Position numbers and translations under genes: made by a program. Shown here piece by piece: positions 45,612 to 56,578 of a stretch of DNA of 64,000 bases. The notes under the pieces were generated by a model. It saw nothing but the letters and a program-made list of their open reading frames with translations, did no database searches and was not told where the DNA came from. Numbering within the stretch: position 1 is the first letter of the stretch; every line of letters begins with the position of its first letter. Origin of the DNA: Cocos nucifera (lineage: Eukaryota > Streptophyta > Magnoliopsida > Arecales > Arecaceae); the NCBI GenBank assembly GCA_006176705.1, contig QRFJ01002125.1, forward strand, positions 62,001-126,000, given 5' to 3'.

Positions 45612-47230
45612 ATGGCAACCCAAACGAGTGCATCTCTTGCCGATGGGCAATCAACCAACCATCCACCCTTGTTCAATGAAATAAATTACACTTATTGGAA
45701 AGCACGCATGCACATTTATATTCAAGTACTTGATTATCAATGTTGGAGAGTTATAATCAAAGGCCCACACACTTCCATAATCAAAGTAGAAGGCAATGAA
45801 ATTCCCAAATCAAAAGAGGATTGGGATGAGCATGACATGAAAATAATAAAATTAAATGCTAAGGCCATGAATGTCCTATATTGTGCACTAGATCCCAATG
45901 AATTTAATAGAATTTCTACTTATACTTCGGCTAAGGAGATTTAAGATAGATTAAAGGTCACCCATGAGGGTACCAACCAAGTGAAGAAATCTAAAATAAA
46001 TATGCTTGTGTACAAATATAAATTATTCAAAATAGAATCAAATGAATCCATTTTTATAATGTTTACTAGATTTATCGATATTATCAATTATTTGAAAAGC
46101 TTAGGTAAATCTTATACTAACAGTGAGCTTGTTCGCAAAATTTTTAGGTCACTTTCAAAGGCTTGAGAAGCGAAAGTCACAACCATCCAAGAAGCCACAG
46201 ACCTCCACAAGCTACCATTGGACGATCTTCTTGGGTCCCTAATAACTCATGAATTAAAAATGAGATAAAATATAGAGGAAGAAATTAAGAAAAAGAAGAC
46301 CATAGCTCTTAAGACAACTACCTCCAAGGATGATGAAAGTGAAGAATCCGATGAAGAGGAGGAAGAAGAAGAGTTGGCCATGATTTCAAGAAAGTTCAAG
46401 AGGTTTATGAAAAAAAAGAAGCAAGGATTCAAGAAAAAGACTTTTAAGGGTGAGCCAAGTAAAGAAAAAGAGAGAGAAAGAGAAGGAGCTATCCATTTGC
46501 TTCGAGTGCAAGAAACCTAGCCATTTTAGAATGGACTGCCCTCTTCTCAAGAAACCATCCAAAAAGTTCAAGAAGAAGACAATGTTGGCCACTTGGAGTG
46601 ATATTGAGGACTTTAGCACCAAGAAAGAATCATAAAAAGTGGCCAACCTTTTCTTAATGGAACATCATGAGGATTTAAATGCTAAAAATTCTTTAGATTT
46701 TATATTTGATGAATTACAAGATGCTTTCACTGAACTTATGACTGAATTTAGAAAAATTACCTTGAAAAATAGAGACTTGAAAAAGCAAAATTCTGAACTC
46801 TTTCATGAAAAGGAAATGATTTTTGAAAAACTGAGTTTGCTAACTCAAGAAAATTAGAAATTAAATGATGTATTAGCAAAAGTCAAACCATTTGTAGAAA
46901 AATTTACTTATAGTTTCAAAAAATTGAATATGCTATTAAATGAATAAAAAGCTATTTTTAATAAGGCCAAAATAGGATTCAAACTACATAAGAAATAGAA
47001 ACTATTCAAAAATCTATTTATTAAAGATTAATCAAATTCTACCTTGAACATACGGTAAAACTAGTCATAAATTCTATACATGTGATTTTAGAAAATTAAA
47101 TAGAAAATTGATTTAAATGATTTGGATTCTAAAAGAAACCATGAGTACTAATCCCAAAGAATCCAAGATGACTTGGGTATCTAAAAACTCAACTTGATTT
47201 TTTTGTGTAGGAGTGTCTTGTAGCCCGTGA
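45612..47230 (+). pseudogene. SIRE-2 gag
   Basis: The ATG at 45612 opens MATQTSASLADGQSTNHPP, about 60 bases after the LTR. Blocks: NYTYWKARMHIYIQ, EDWDEHDMKIIKLNAKAMN, PNEFNRISTYTSAKEI and a stop (Trp codon TGG to TAA or similar), THEGTNQVKKSKINML, FTRFIDIINYLKSLGKSY, LLGSLITHELKM, an acidic and basic stretch, a frameshift in an AAAGAGAG run near 46470, then the intact knuckle CFECKKPSHFRMDC (46499-46540). A coiled-coil segment follows (46639-46857, DLKKQNSELFHEKEMIFEK). The end before the protease is badly decayed. Confidence 0.85.
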
Positions 47231-47800
47231 TAAGAAATGACTTTGGAATCTTGATAGCGGCTATTCAAGGCACATGATGGATGATAAATCTTAATTTATT
47301 ACTTTTAAGCTTAAAGAAGGAGGAGTGGTTACATTTGGTGATAATGGAAAAGGGGCGCATTATTGGCATTGGTAACATTCGTATCACTCCTACATCTATT
47401 CAAAATATATTGCTAGTTGATGAGTTAAAACATAATTTACTTAGTATTAGTCAATTTTGTGATAAAGGATTTAAAGTTATATTCAAATCTTTATTATGCA
47501 TAGTTTCTAGTCCCAATGACAATGGCATCATGTTTATAGGACATAGACATAACAATATCTACGTTGTGGATCTAGATGATCTGCACTTAAAGAATGGTCA
47601 ATGTCTAATAGCAATGGATGCCAAAATCAATGGGACTTGTTGGTTGTGGCATCGTAGATTAGGTCATGCTAGCATGGATTTACTTTCAAAATTAATTAAG
47701 AAGGATCTTATAAGAGGATTACCAAAATTGAATTTTGAAAATAATCGAATTTGTGATGCATGTCGATTTGGAAAATAAACTAGAAACTCTTTCAAACCAA
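47231..47800 (+). pseudogene. SIRE-2 protease and pre-integrase
   Basis: The protease block NLDSGYSRHMMDD lies at about 47244-47285, with the Asp-Ser-Gly at 47253-47261 intact, but a stop follows within five codons. The open segment 47281-47778 gives VVTFGDNGKG in shifted frame, GIGNIRITPTSIQNILLVDELKHNLLSISQFC as ILLVDELKHNLLSISQF, and the pre-integrase LWHRRLGHASMDLLSKL and ICDACRFGK (HHCC finger intact) followed by a stop where Gln is expected. Confidence 0.85.
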
Positions 47801-48700
47801 AAGACATAATTTCAACCTCTAGACCTTTAGAATTGCTACACATGGATTTATTTGGACCCATAAGGACTACTAGTGTAGGAGGTAAGAAGTATGGTTTAGT
47901 AATTGTAGATGACTTTTCAAGATTCACATGGGTAATATTTTTGGGACAAAAGGATGAAGCCTTCAATGCATTTTTTAAATTTTATCAAAAGATTTTAAAT
48001 GAAAAGAATACATCAATTGTATGCATACGTAGTGATCATGGCATCGAATTCGAAAATCAATACTTTAAAAAAAATTTAATGAAAAAAGAATTGATCATAA
48101 ATTTTCTGCATCTAGAATTCCGTAACAAAATAGAGTAGTAGAAAGAAAAAATCACACGTTAGAAGAAATGGCATGAATTATATTTTATGAAAGTAATTTA
48201 CCTAAATACTTTTGGACTGGCACAATAAATACTACATGTTACATATTAAATCATGTTTTAATAAGGCCAATTTTAAAGAAAACCCCATATGAGCTTTGGA
48301 AAGATAGAAAATCAAATATCAACTATTTTCATATTTTTGGTTGTAAGTGTTTCATACTTAATGTTGGAAAAGATAAGTTCGAAAAATATGATGCCAAGTC
48401 AGATGAAGGTATCCTTTTAGGATATTCCTCATCAAGCAAGGCATATAAAGTCTTCAATAAGAGAACTTTCGTTGTTGAAGAATCAATTCGTGTTATCTTT
48501 GATAAATATAGTGACAAATTATCTAGGAAAGAAAATATCTTAATTGAGGATATAAGTGATCTAAATGATATGATAGATAATATCACACTAAAAGATGCAC
48601 CATCTCAAAATAATAAAGAAGAAAAGAATGAAGAGCTTTCTCATAACCTAAGAAAAGAGTTATCTAAAGAATGAAAGTATGCACATGGACATCCTAAAGA
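47801..48700 (+). pseudogene. SIRE-2 integrase core and connector
   Basis: The open segment 47833-48138 shows LLHMDLFGPIRTTSVGG (Asp), VIVDDFSRFTWVIFL (Asp) and CIRSDHGIEFENQYF. The catalytic Glu region is frame-shifted after 48130. The connector follows: LWKDRKSNINYFHIFGCKC and GILLGYSSSSKAYKVFNKR are readable around 48295-48460, then EESIRVIFDK. Several stops and frame changes. Confidence 0.8.
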
Positions 48701-49437
48701 TCTAATAATCGGTGATCCATCATAAGGAGTAAAAACATTATCTTATCTTAAAAATATAAATAATTACTTAGTCTTTTTCTCTCAAATTGAACCTAAATCA
48801 ATAGAAGAAGCTGAAAATGACCCATGTTGGATAGATGCCATGCAAGAGGAATTAAATCAATTTGAAAGAAATAAGATTTGGATCCTAGTTGATAGATCAA
48901 ATAACTATCCAATAATTAAGACTAAATAGGTATATAAAAATAAATTAGTGAATATGGTACCATCACTAAAAATAAAGCTAGATTAGTGGTAAAAGAATAT
49001 AATCAAGAAGAAGGCATTGATTTTGATGAAATCTTTGTTCTAGTAGCTAGATTAGAAGAAATTAGACTATTGCTTGCATTTGCATGTTTCATGAATTTGA
49101 AATTATATTAAATGAATGTAAAGAGTCTATTTCTTAATGGTTATATAGCAGAGGAAGTGTATGTTGAACAACTACCTAGATTTGAAAATCATACATTTCC
49201 AAATCATGTGTTTAAATTACATAAAACTTTATATGGACTAAAACAAGCCCCATGTGCATGCTATGAAAGATTAAGCAAATTCTTATTAAATAATGAATTT
49301 ACTAGGAGAAATATAGATAAAACCTTATTCATAAAAAGAAAAGATAACAATCTATTGGTTGTACAAATCTATGTGGATGATATTATCTTTGGTGCCACTA
49401 ATGAATCCCTTTATCAAGAATTTGCTAAGCTTATGTA
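48701..49437 (+). pseudogene. SIRE-2 reverse transcriptase
   Basis: The N-terminal part is broken (WIDAMQEELNQFERNKIW near 48830-48890; ARL-type VAR, FDEIF near 48985-49045). The open segment 49112-49438 gives MNVKSLFLNGYIAEEVYVEQ, VFKLHKTLYGLKQAPCACYERL, FIKRKDNNLLVVQIYVDDIIFG. The YVDD catalytic motif is intact at about 49372-49383. RVT_2 family, SIRE-like spacing. Confidence 0.85.
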
Positions 49438-50318
49438 GGGTGAGTTCGAAATGAGTATGATGGAAGACCTAATTTTTTCCTCAGACTCTAGATTAAACAA
49501 AATGAAGAAGGGATCTCCATTAACCAAATGAAGTACACAAGAGAGATACTTAAAAGGTTTGGAATGGAGAACTCAAGATCAATTGGCACACCAATGAGTA
49601 CATCTTGCAAACTTGACAAAGATGGAAAGGATAAGAAAGTAGATATTAAATTATATAGAGGTTTGACAAGCTCCATTCTTTATCTTACTGTAAGTAGACC
49701 AGATATAGTATTTCGTATTTATATGTATGCTAGGTATCAATCAGATCCTAGAAAATCATATTTGCTTGATGTTAAAAAAAACTTTAGATACTTATCTAGG
49801 ACACTTAACATAGGATTATGGTATGATAGATCATCTCAATTTGAATTAATTGGTTACTTTGATACTAATTTTGCTGATTGTAAACTTGATAGAAAAGGCA
49901 CAAGTGGCACATATCAATTCATAGGAGTTAATTTAATTTTATAGTTTGTAAGAAACAAAACTTAGTAGCACTATCTACAGTCGAGGCCGAATATATTGCT
50001 GTTAGGAGTTGTTGTACCCAAACTCTATGGATCAAAAAATAACTTGAAGATTTTGGATTCAAACTTAATATGATACCAATAAGATGTGATAATATAAGTA
50101 TAATCAACTTAACTAAAAATTCAATTCAATACTCAAGATCCAAACACATCAAAATAAGGCATCATTTCATAAGAGACCATGTTCAAAATAATGATGTGGT
50201 GCTTGAGTTTGTGTGTATTGATAAACAATTAGCTAATATATTCACAAAATTTCTTAGTGAAGAAATATTCAACATTATTAGAAAAGAATTAGGGCTATGC
50301 TATCAACTAGAATAAATC
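49438..50318 (+). pseudogene. SIRE-2 RT end and RNase H
   Basis: Open segments 49528-49944 and 50070-50315. The first has MKYTREILKRFGMENSRSIG, ILYLTVSRPDIVF, and the RNase H start LIGYFDTNFADCKLDRKGTSG (Asp). The second acidic block STVEAEYIAVRSC lies between them in another frame. The last piece has IPIRCDNISIINLTKNSIQ (Asp), HIKIRHHFIRDHV and QLANIFTKFLSEE, the standard copia RNase H end. The stop at 50313-50315 marks the true end of pol. Confidence 0.85.
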
Positions 50319-50680
50319 TTATTTTTATGATTCAAAAAGGTGAAATTAATTTCAAAGAATCAAATTTTGAGTACATAATCAATCATTAATATTGAGGAAA
50401 ATATCTAGATTTTATTTGAATGCTAAATTCTCATTGAAACTTTAAAACTTTTAGAACTCATGCTCGAGTTGACTTGAGCAAACTCGTTGAAAATCACGAG
50501 TTGACTCAAGGGTTGGGGCCACAAGCGAATAAAATGGATCTGTGACTTTTCATGATGCCCTAGAACTCCTTTGTTTCAATGAGCTGAGGGTCCCTCTTCC
50601 CCTCAAACTCAATCTAACAGTGTCTACTTGCCTCCTTACCAACTACTCCCTTAGATTTGTGAAGCTAGGACTCAGATTTG
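50319..50680 (+). other. Spacer between SIRE-2 pol and ORF3
   Basis: About 360 bases without a conserved frame. It contains GAGTTGACTTGAGCAAACTCG near 50465-50490, a stray copy of the LTR palindrome motif outside the LTR. Confidence 0.5.
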
Positions 50681-52329
50681 GATCAAAATGATTGGAGAAA
50701 GGTGAGGAGTGCGGAAGATTTGTAACACCTATAGAGCCAAAGAACGGGAGAGGAGAAGAAACGCACGAGTGGAACGGGTGGCACCCCAACCAACTGAGGT
50801 TTCTCAACCCTCCGAGGAACCCATTCAAGTTGAACTTCAACAAGATCAAGGTATACTGAGGAACCCCCTCCACCGCCTTCACCTATTAGTAGGATGGCCA
50901 CTAGGGCTATTAAAATGGGAAGGAAGATTGATTTTGAGTTTTTGAAAGTTATAATTTCTCTATTGGAACTTGGATTGATAGGATGGGGTGGAAAAATTTT
51001 TGTATAATGAATATCCCAATGTACCTTAAGTTAGTTAGGGAGTTTTATGAAAACCTAAAGAGGGGATCTTCTAAAATTATAACTACAATCAAAAGGTATA
51101 CAAATTGAAGTGTCATAGGATAGTTTGGCACGCATCTTTGGTATCACTAAAGAAGGACTCTTTCCAGATAAGTTATCTGACCAAAAGAAAGTGCTGAGGC
51201 TTATTGTCAGGAGAGATGACATTATAGAGGATGTCCTAGCACCCATCTTATCTATAGAAATGAGAGTTTTACATCACATCATTGGTGGAATTTTCATTCC
51301 TAAGTTAGGAAGACATGATTTTGTGTCTGAAAGAGAACTGTGTATGATGTATCTGATGGTTCAAAAAACATAAATAAATTTGTCAGGGATTATGATGCAT
51401 CAGATGAGAGAGGTAGCCTCTAGAAATAAAGTATGTATGCCTTATGATATGGCCTTAAATAGAATTTTTGAGGTAGCAGGATTTCCACTAGAGAATGAAG
51501 GTTGTAAGAAGCTATCTTACTTTGATGTATATGACATGAGAGCTCTGACTAGAATGTAGTATCATGTGGAGGAAGGAAGATGGGTAAAGAACATTTTTGG
51601 TCAAGAGAGGAGAGTGCCTAGAGCAATTGAGGCAAGAGAGCCCTCTACCCCTATTGCACCTAGACCTGACCCTAGTATGCCTATGCTCCTCGAGCTCCAC
51701 CCATAGGTAGATCCTCTCAGCCACCATCTACTGACTCTATATCCATGGAGAGACTGGCAGATATGATTTCAACCAGAGTTAGTAGAGACATACATGGTTT
51801 ATCTGATAGGATGGAGGGTGTGCAGGCAGAGATGAGATCTATATCTCAGAGGCTTACCATTTTAGAGCAGAGGAAGTCCACACATGTCACACCCACTATC
51901 ACTCCAGTATTATTAGGGAGCTTGCTCAGCTTAGGAGGAGAGTTGAGTTTGAAGAGATAGAGATGATGGTAGCCATTACTGGGATAGGGTAGGCACAGCA
52001 GCAGGGTATCATCTTAGTGCTTGGAGCTATGGGCAGTCTGATAGGAAAGATTGAGAGACTTGCTCGAGGTGCAATACCAGCAGAAGTAGCAGCTGATGTA
52101 GCAGTAGAGTAGTGATGCATCATCCTTCAGCTCCAACGTTGTCACCTGGTCAGTCTAGACAGGTATCCACGAGTGAGAGTAGACCACCACTAAGGGTCTA
52201 TTCTTATGTGGGGCCTACTTCCTCATAGATAACCAGGCCATCTGCTAGGACCAGGAGCAAGAGAGCCAGACCTTCCACCTCACGAACCTCATCCAAGACA
52301 TTAGATTTCCCTTCTGATGATGAGTAGCC
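50681..52329 (+). pseudogene. SIRE-2 third ORF (downstream of pol), broken
   Basis: About 540 codons can be followed through roughly four frame changes. The N-terminal part is basic then Pro/Gln/Glu-rich (TYRAKERERRRNARVERV). The middle is a globular region, FYENLKRGS, then LARIFGITKEGLFPDKLS, VLAPILSIEMRVLHHIIGGI and LGRHDFVSERELCMMYLMVQ (51125-51373), then MPYDMALNRIFE and EEGRWVKNIFGQER. A coiled coil follows, HGLSDRMEGVQAEMRSISQRL (about 51795-51860). The C-terminus is Ser/Arg/Lys-rich ending SDDE near 52326. SIRE elements are known for an extra, env-like ORF here, but I see no signal peptide or membrane segment. The middle region resembles what is often annotated as a putative plant transposon protein; function unknown. 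Confidence 0.65.
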
Positions 52330-53010
52330 TCATAGGAGGTGATGTCTCGATATTTGTTGTCCTTAGACCTATGTTAGGTACTTCTTGAGATGTATATATT
52401 TGTATGTCACTCTATGTTAGGTGCTTCTTGGATACTCATATATATGTAATGGTTTAACTTAGTCTTGTTTTGAACTTGGTGTTTCATTGTATCTTTATAT
52501 GTTGATAACAGACTCATTTTATGAATGCAATGAAAAATACATTTATATAGCTACTTACTCTTTCACTAAATAAAATTCTTGATATGTTCTCATGCAATGG
52601 CTACCTTTTGGGATAATGCGCATCTTGGCTTAATATACATATGAACTTATATTCAAATTACCTTGTGATTCATCCACTTTGAATATGTTAAATCTTCCAA
52701 CATATATGATGTGCATTATGAGTTTGGAGTTTGTGCCATGATACATACTCTATGTATCAAATGTATGCTTTGGCTCATGTAAAACATTGATTGTTTAATA
52801 TTGATGCTTGGCACACGTATGGATATATGCTAACAACATACCATTCAAATAAGTAACTAATAAGTAATATTAAAAGTGTGAGCATGAATTGAGGGTGAGC
52901 TAAATATGAAACTATGAAAAGGGTTATATCTTTAGTTTATTGAAAATATCCTTAATACATTAATGTTTTATATATCTCTCGCTCATATACTCAAGGTTTT
53001 GTCATAATAA
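52330..53010 (+). other. SIRE-2 3' noncoding region
   Basis: 680 bases with no supported gene. It contains a duplicated stretch: CCTATGTTAGGTACTTCTTG (52370) and CTATGTTAGGTGCTTCTTG (52415), about 43 bases apart. Confidence 0.6.
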
Positions 53011-53023
53011 AAAAGGAGGAGAT
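53008..53023 (+). other. SIRE-2 polypurine tract
   Basis: TAAAAAAGGAGGAGAT immediately before the 3' LTR; primes second-strand synthesis. Confidence 0.85.
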
Positions 53024-54459
53024 TATTAGCCCCAAGGATTGATTTTGATGACGAACAAAATATTTGAGTATATTGTTTGAACTAATGAATTAGTTGAGAT
53101 CATGTTTTAGGATGAATTGAAGAGTATCAAATGAAAAATCTCTATAAAGTGCATTTAAGGATCATTTAGGAAACATTAAAGGGTTTTAAGGCACAAATCA
53201 CACTTAAAACAAAGCCCAAAAGAGATATCTTAAAACCAAAATTGAAGAATAAATCAATCAGTCAAAGCAAAAACTTTTAGCATAAATAGGGGTCGACCCC
53301 TATTCAATCTCTTATTTAGCTTGATCTGAAACGACACGAAAAAGAAGACTGGCATGTGAGAGTTTCAGCTGGCCCGATCTTGAGTAGAGGATTGAGTTGA
53401 CTTGAGTTCCTCGAGTTGAGGTCATGGAAAAATATAGAGAATGGATTTTTGGGATACAGTTCAACAAGGCTTCGAGTAGAGTAACGAGCCAACTCAAGCT
53501 TCAGCTTGAGCCTCAGCTCGATGTCCTCGAGTCGAGGTCTCAGAAAAATACAAAGAACTTAATTTTTGGGATGAAGTGCAGAATGGACTCAAGCAGAGTG
53601 ATGAGTCAACTTGAGCCTCAACTCGAGCTCAAGCTGAGTAATGAGTCGACTCGAGCTCCAACGACTAGTTTCTACAGAATATTTAGAACTGTGCAGATTT
53701 ACTCCAAATGGCTATTTTTAGTCTTCTAATGGTCAAAAACTCCTCTCCAGCCTACCAAACATGGGGAATAAGCTATAAACACCTAGAGGAAGTGACATGA
53801 CCATTCAATCATTGAGAGGAATAAAAAAGTTAAGAGAAAGAGTCCAAAAGCTTTGAATAGAGAGCATTCAACTTTCAACTCCAAGAAACATCAAATGAAG
53901 AGATTCTTTTTAGCAAGAAGACAAGCTCAATCAACTCAAAAGCTTTCTTCAAAGAAGATTTCATAAGCTTCATCAACTTGCTCATTAATGGAGCTTTATT
54001 TTTATTTTTGTTGTGTAATCCTTACTCTCATTGTAACTTAGCTTCAATAGGATTTTGAAGTTAAAGAAAAGGCCTATCCAAGCCTGAAAATTAGATTGTA
54101 AGCCAAGGGTTTGCTTAAGATTTGGATGTGGTTAGTGAGATGGTATAAAACCAACTTGGTTTTGGATTGTGAGCCTTAGAAAACTATCCGATTATAATCT
54201 TGGAGAGATTATAGTGAAATTTTCAAGTGGATCTTGTAGAGTGGACATAGGTGCAAGGGGCACCGAACCATTATAAATTTCTTTGTATTTGTGATTGCCT
54301 TGGTCTCCTTCTTTCATTGCATTTACATTCCGCATACTTGCATACATTACATTTCAGTACACCTCAACATATCACTAGTCTTCAAAATAGCACATAAATT
54401 ATTTAAATTTTAAAAAACCCAATTCATCCCCCCCTCTTGGGTTGTCTTGTTTGGCAATA
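53024..54459 (+). repeat. SIRE-2 3' LTR
   Basis: 1436 bp, TATTAGCCCC (mutated TGTTAACTCC) to TTTGGCAATA (mutated GGGCAACA). Palindrome array at about 53290-53665. Followed by TATTT. Confidence 0.95.
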
Positions 54460-54464
54460 TATTT
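54460..54464 (+). repeat. SIRE-2 target site duplication, right
   Basis: TATTT, identical to 44085-44089. Confidence 0.9.
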
Positions 54465-54850
54465 AAATTTTAAAATTTTAATTAATGGAAAATTTACTTT
54501 TATTTACTTCAAATTTTAGCTCTTTACTTTTAATTATAAATTTAAATTTTTGTTCTTTATTTTAATTACTCTTTAATTTCATCGCAAATAGATACTAAGA
54601 TCTAACTAGCAGATCTTAGTACCAAGTTTAATTTTCTACATCATTTAATTTCTATTTTTTATTTATAATTTTATTTTTAACTTTAATTTTATTTTATTTT
54701 TTATAAAAATCAAAAATTTTAAAAATAAAATACTATCTTCTCTGTAGATTTGACCTAACATACTGCTTTCTACATAATGTTAATCATTTTATGAAGTCAG
54801 AATTAAATTGATAAATACGATATCTTAATGACAACATCATGCTCTTATCA
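54465..54850 (+). repeat. Athila-2 5' LTR, last part
   Basis: 386 bp ending CTCTTATCA beside the primer site. A 70-bp stretch, about 54522-54591, recurs at 63829-63900. Confidence 0.85.
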
Positions 54851-54852
54851 TG

Positions 54853-54873
54853 TTTTTGGTATCATTGTCAGAA
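54853..54873 (+). other. Athila-2 primer binding site
   Basis: TTTTGGTATCATTGTCAGAA, a decayed TTTTGGCGCCGTTGCCGGGG (transitions only), two bases after the LTR. Confidence 0.7.
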
Positions 54874-56064
54874 AAGACATAGATGCTAATTTTTTTATTT
54901 TTATAATTTTTTGTAAATAAAATTGTAAATAAAGTTTTTGATCTTTCTAATTTTTTGTAAATATTGTTCACTAACTTTTTCCTATTTATTTTGTAGAAAG
55001 AAAAATAAAAAGAGCAAAAAAAAATTAGTGCAAGGAGAAAACTTTCAATTTGGCTTGGTGAAATCAATTCTAATCCTAGACCTCTTTTTTTATTATTATT
55101 ATTTACTATATTTTTAAATTAATTTAAAATATATGTACTTAAATCTAATTAAAAGCTTTATGATAAGAGTAGAAACCCTAACTGCCTAGAGTATCCGTCA
55201 TATTAGATTTAGTTTTATTTTTATTTTTTTTGGTGATTGCTGGAGACAAGTTGAGCATCTCAACTTTAATTAAGTTTCATGCATCTCATTTAATTGCATA
55301 GAACCTCTTATCTGAAAGTGATTGTGTATATTCATCTTTAAATCAAATTAAGGGCGTAACCCATTAAACAACATAAGGTATGGATTTGATTACCTTTTCT
55401 TGGCCCACAAATAACCAACTAGCATCCTATATTGACTTAAGACTTTAATTTTAAAATCAATTATATCCTAAAAACTCGAGCTCCTTAGGATAAGAAATCC
55501 TAAGAGTTGTACCGAATTTGGTTTAGTCAGTTTGACTGGTGTCTAAGGCAAGTGATTTAGGGATTGCATCTCGAACGAAGGTGGTTACTTAATTAGTTCT
55601 GTTAGCTTACCTAGCCAAGACAATTAGTGTCTAAGACAAGCAACGAGGAGACTCCCACCAACTTTACACTTACCTAGCCAATTGAGTAGTTGATCTTACA
55701 CCTGAAAGGCTTGAAGGTAACCTTGATAGTTAGGAGCTGTCTAGATCTAGGACTACCCTTTATCAGGATTGATCTTCTAACTTGATTGCTAACTAAATTA
55801 TCAATTCTAATTAAAACAAATTCTTCTCTTTCTCTTAGTTCTAGGACTCCTTAGGATCTCTTCTTTAGAGCACTTCTTCCTTTCTTCTCTTTTTCTCTTT
55901 AATAATAAAATCAATTAAATTAAATTAAAAATAATAAATTAATAAATTAAAAATTAAAAAAAATCATAAAAAAATTTAAAAAATAATAAAATAATTAAAA
56001 AAAATATAATAAAAAATCTATGAAAAATTTGAATCACACATCAGGTTTGCACCAGTATATGTAT
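54874..56064 (+). other. Athila-2 leader (noncoding), with shared cassette
   Basis: 1.2 kb, no gene supported. It carries two copies of the shared cassette: GGTGTCTAAGGCAAGT (55538-55553) with GCTTACCTAGCCA (55605-55617), then GTGTCTAAGACAAGC (55627-55641) with CACTTACCTAGCCA (55667-55680). An A-rich low-complexity stretch lies at 55900-56020. Confidence 0.7.
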
Positions 56065-56578
56065 GGTAGGAGATCATTTTTTCTGATCTAGTTGAATCCA
56101 ATTATAAAATTGAATGGCTAAACTATATTAAACCAGATAATCAAATAGCTAAAAATCTTGGAGAACCACTTAGACAAATAAAGAAATATTTTATTCCTTG
56201 TATCTATATCCCATCGGCTTGTATCCAGTTTCTTGATATTCATGCTATCCATTATGAGATCAAGTTGACCACAATGGAGATACTCCCATCTATCTATGGG
56301 AATACTAATGAAGATCCTTATAAGCATCTGGATGAATTTTTAGAAATATGCTCTATGATGAAAAATCAAAATTTAACTGATGATGCCCTTAGATTAATCT
56401 TGTTCCCTTTTCTTTCAAAGACAAAGCCAAGCACTAGCTTGGCATAATAGGAAGACCAATCAAAACTTAGGCTGAATTACAAAATAATTTTTTTAAGAAA
56501 TTTTATTCCATAGGCCAAACCAACATGATGAGATGAGCTATCTCTGAATTTGCTCAGCTTCCAAGAGAATAAATTCAC
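56065..56578 (+). pseudogene. Athila-2 gag, N-terminal part
   Basis: The frame from about 56065 reads FSDLVESNYKIEWLNYIK, PDNQIAKNLGEPLRQIKKYF, IPSACIQFLDIHAIHYEIK, then LPSIYGNTNEDPYKHLDEFL and NLTDDALRLILFPF, the classic Ty3/gypsy gag fold start. A frameshift follows in the FSLKDKAK region (about 56410), then LQNNFFKKFYSIGQTNMM. It is cut at 56578 by the copia-A2 LTR. The remainder is missing. Confidence 0.8.
56574..56578 (+). repeat. Predicted left target duplication of copia-A2
   Basis: TTCAC precedes the LTR. The right copy is lost with the deleted 3' end, so it cannot be confirmed. Confidence 0.3.

Larger units (their letters stand above)
44090..54459 (+). mobile_element. SIRE-2: complete-length SIRE/Maximus-type Ty1/copia retrotransposon with a third ORF
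   Basis: 10,370 bp with LTRs 44090-45552 and 53024-54459, primer site, gag with CCHC knuckle and coiled coil, protease, integrase, RT with intact YVDD, RNase H, then about 1.6 kb of extra coding sequence before the polypurine tract. Perfect 5-bp duplication TATTT. By eye the LTRs differ at about one base in nine over the first 245 bp, so it is old; all genes are broken. It inserted into the Athila-2 5' LTR. Confidence 0.95.
42905..56578 (+). mobile_element. Athila-2: Athila/Tat-type Ty3/gypsy retrotransposon, 5' part
   Basis: 5' LTR 42905-44089 plus 54465-54850 (split by SIRE-2), primer site 54853-54873, 1.2 kb leader, and gag to 56578, where copia-A2 interrupts. Its presumed 3' end is 62668-63900. 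The LTR ends (TGATAATTAT ... CTCTTATCA) resemble Athila-1's, but the interior differs and the leader is far longer. Confidence 0.85.
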
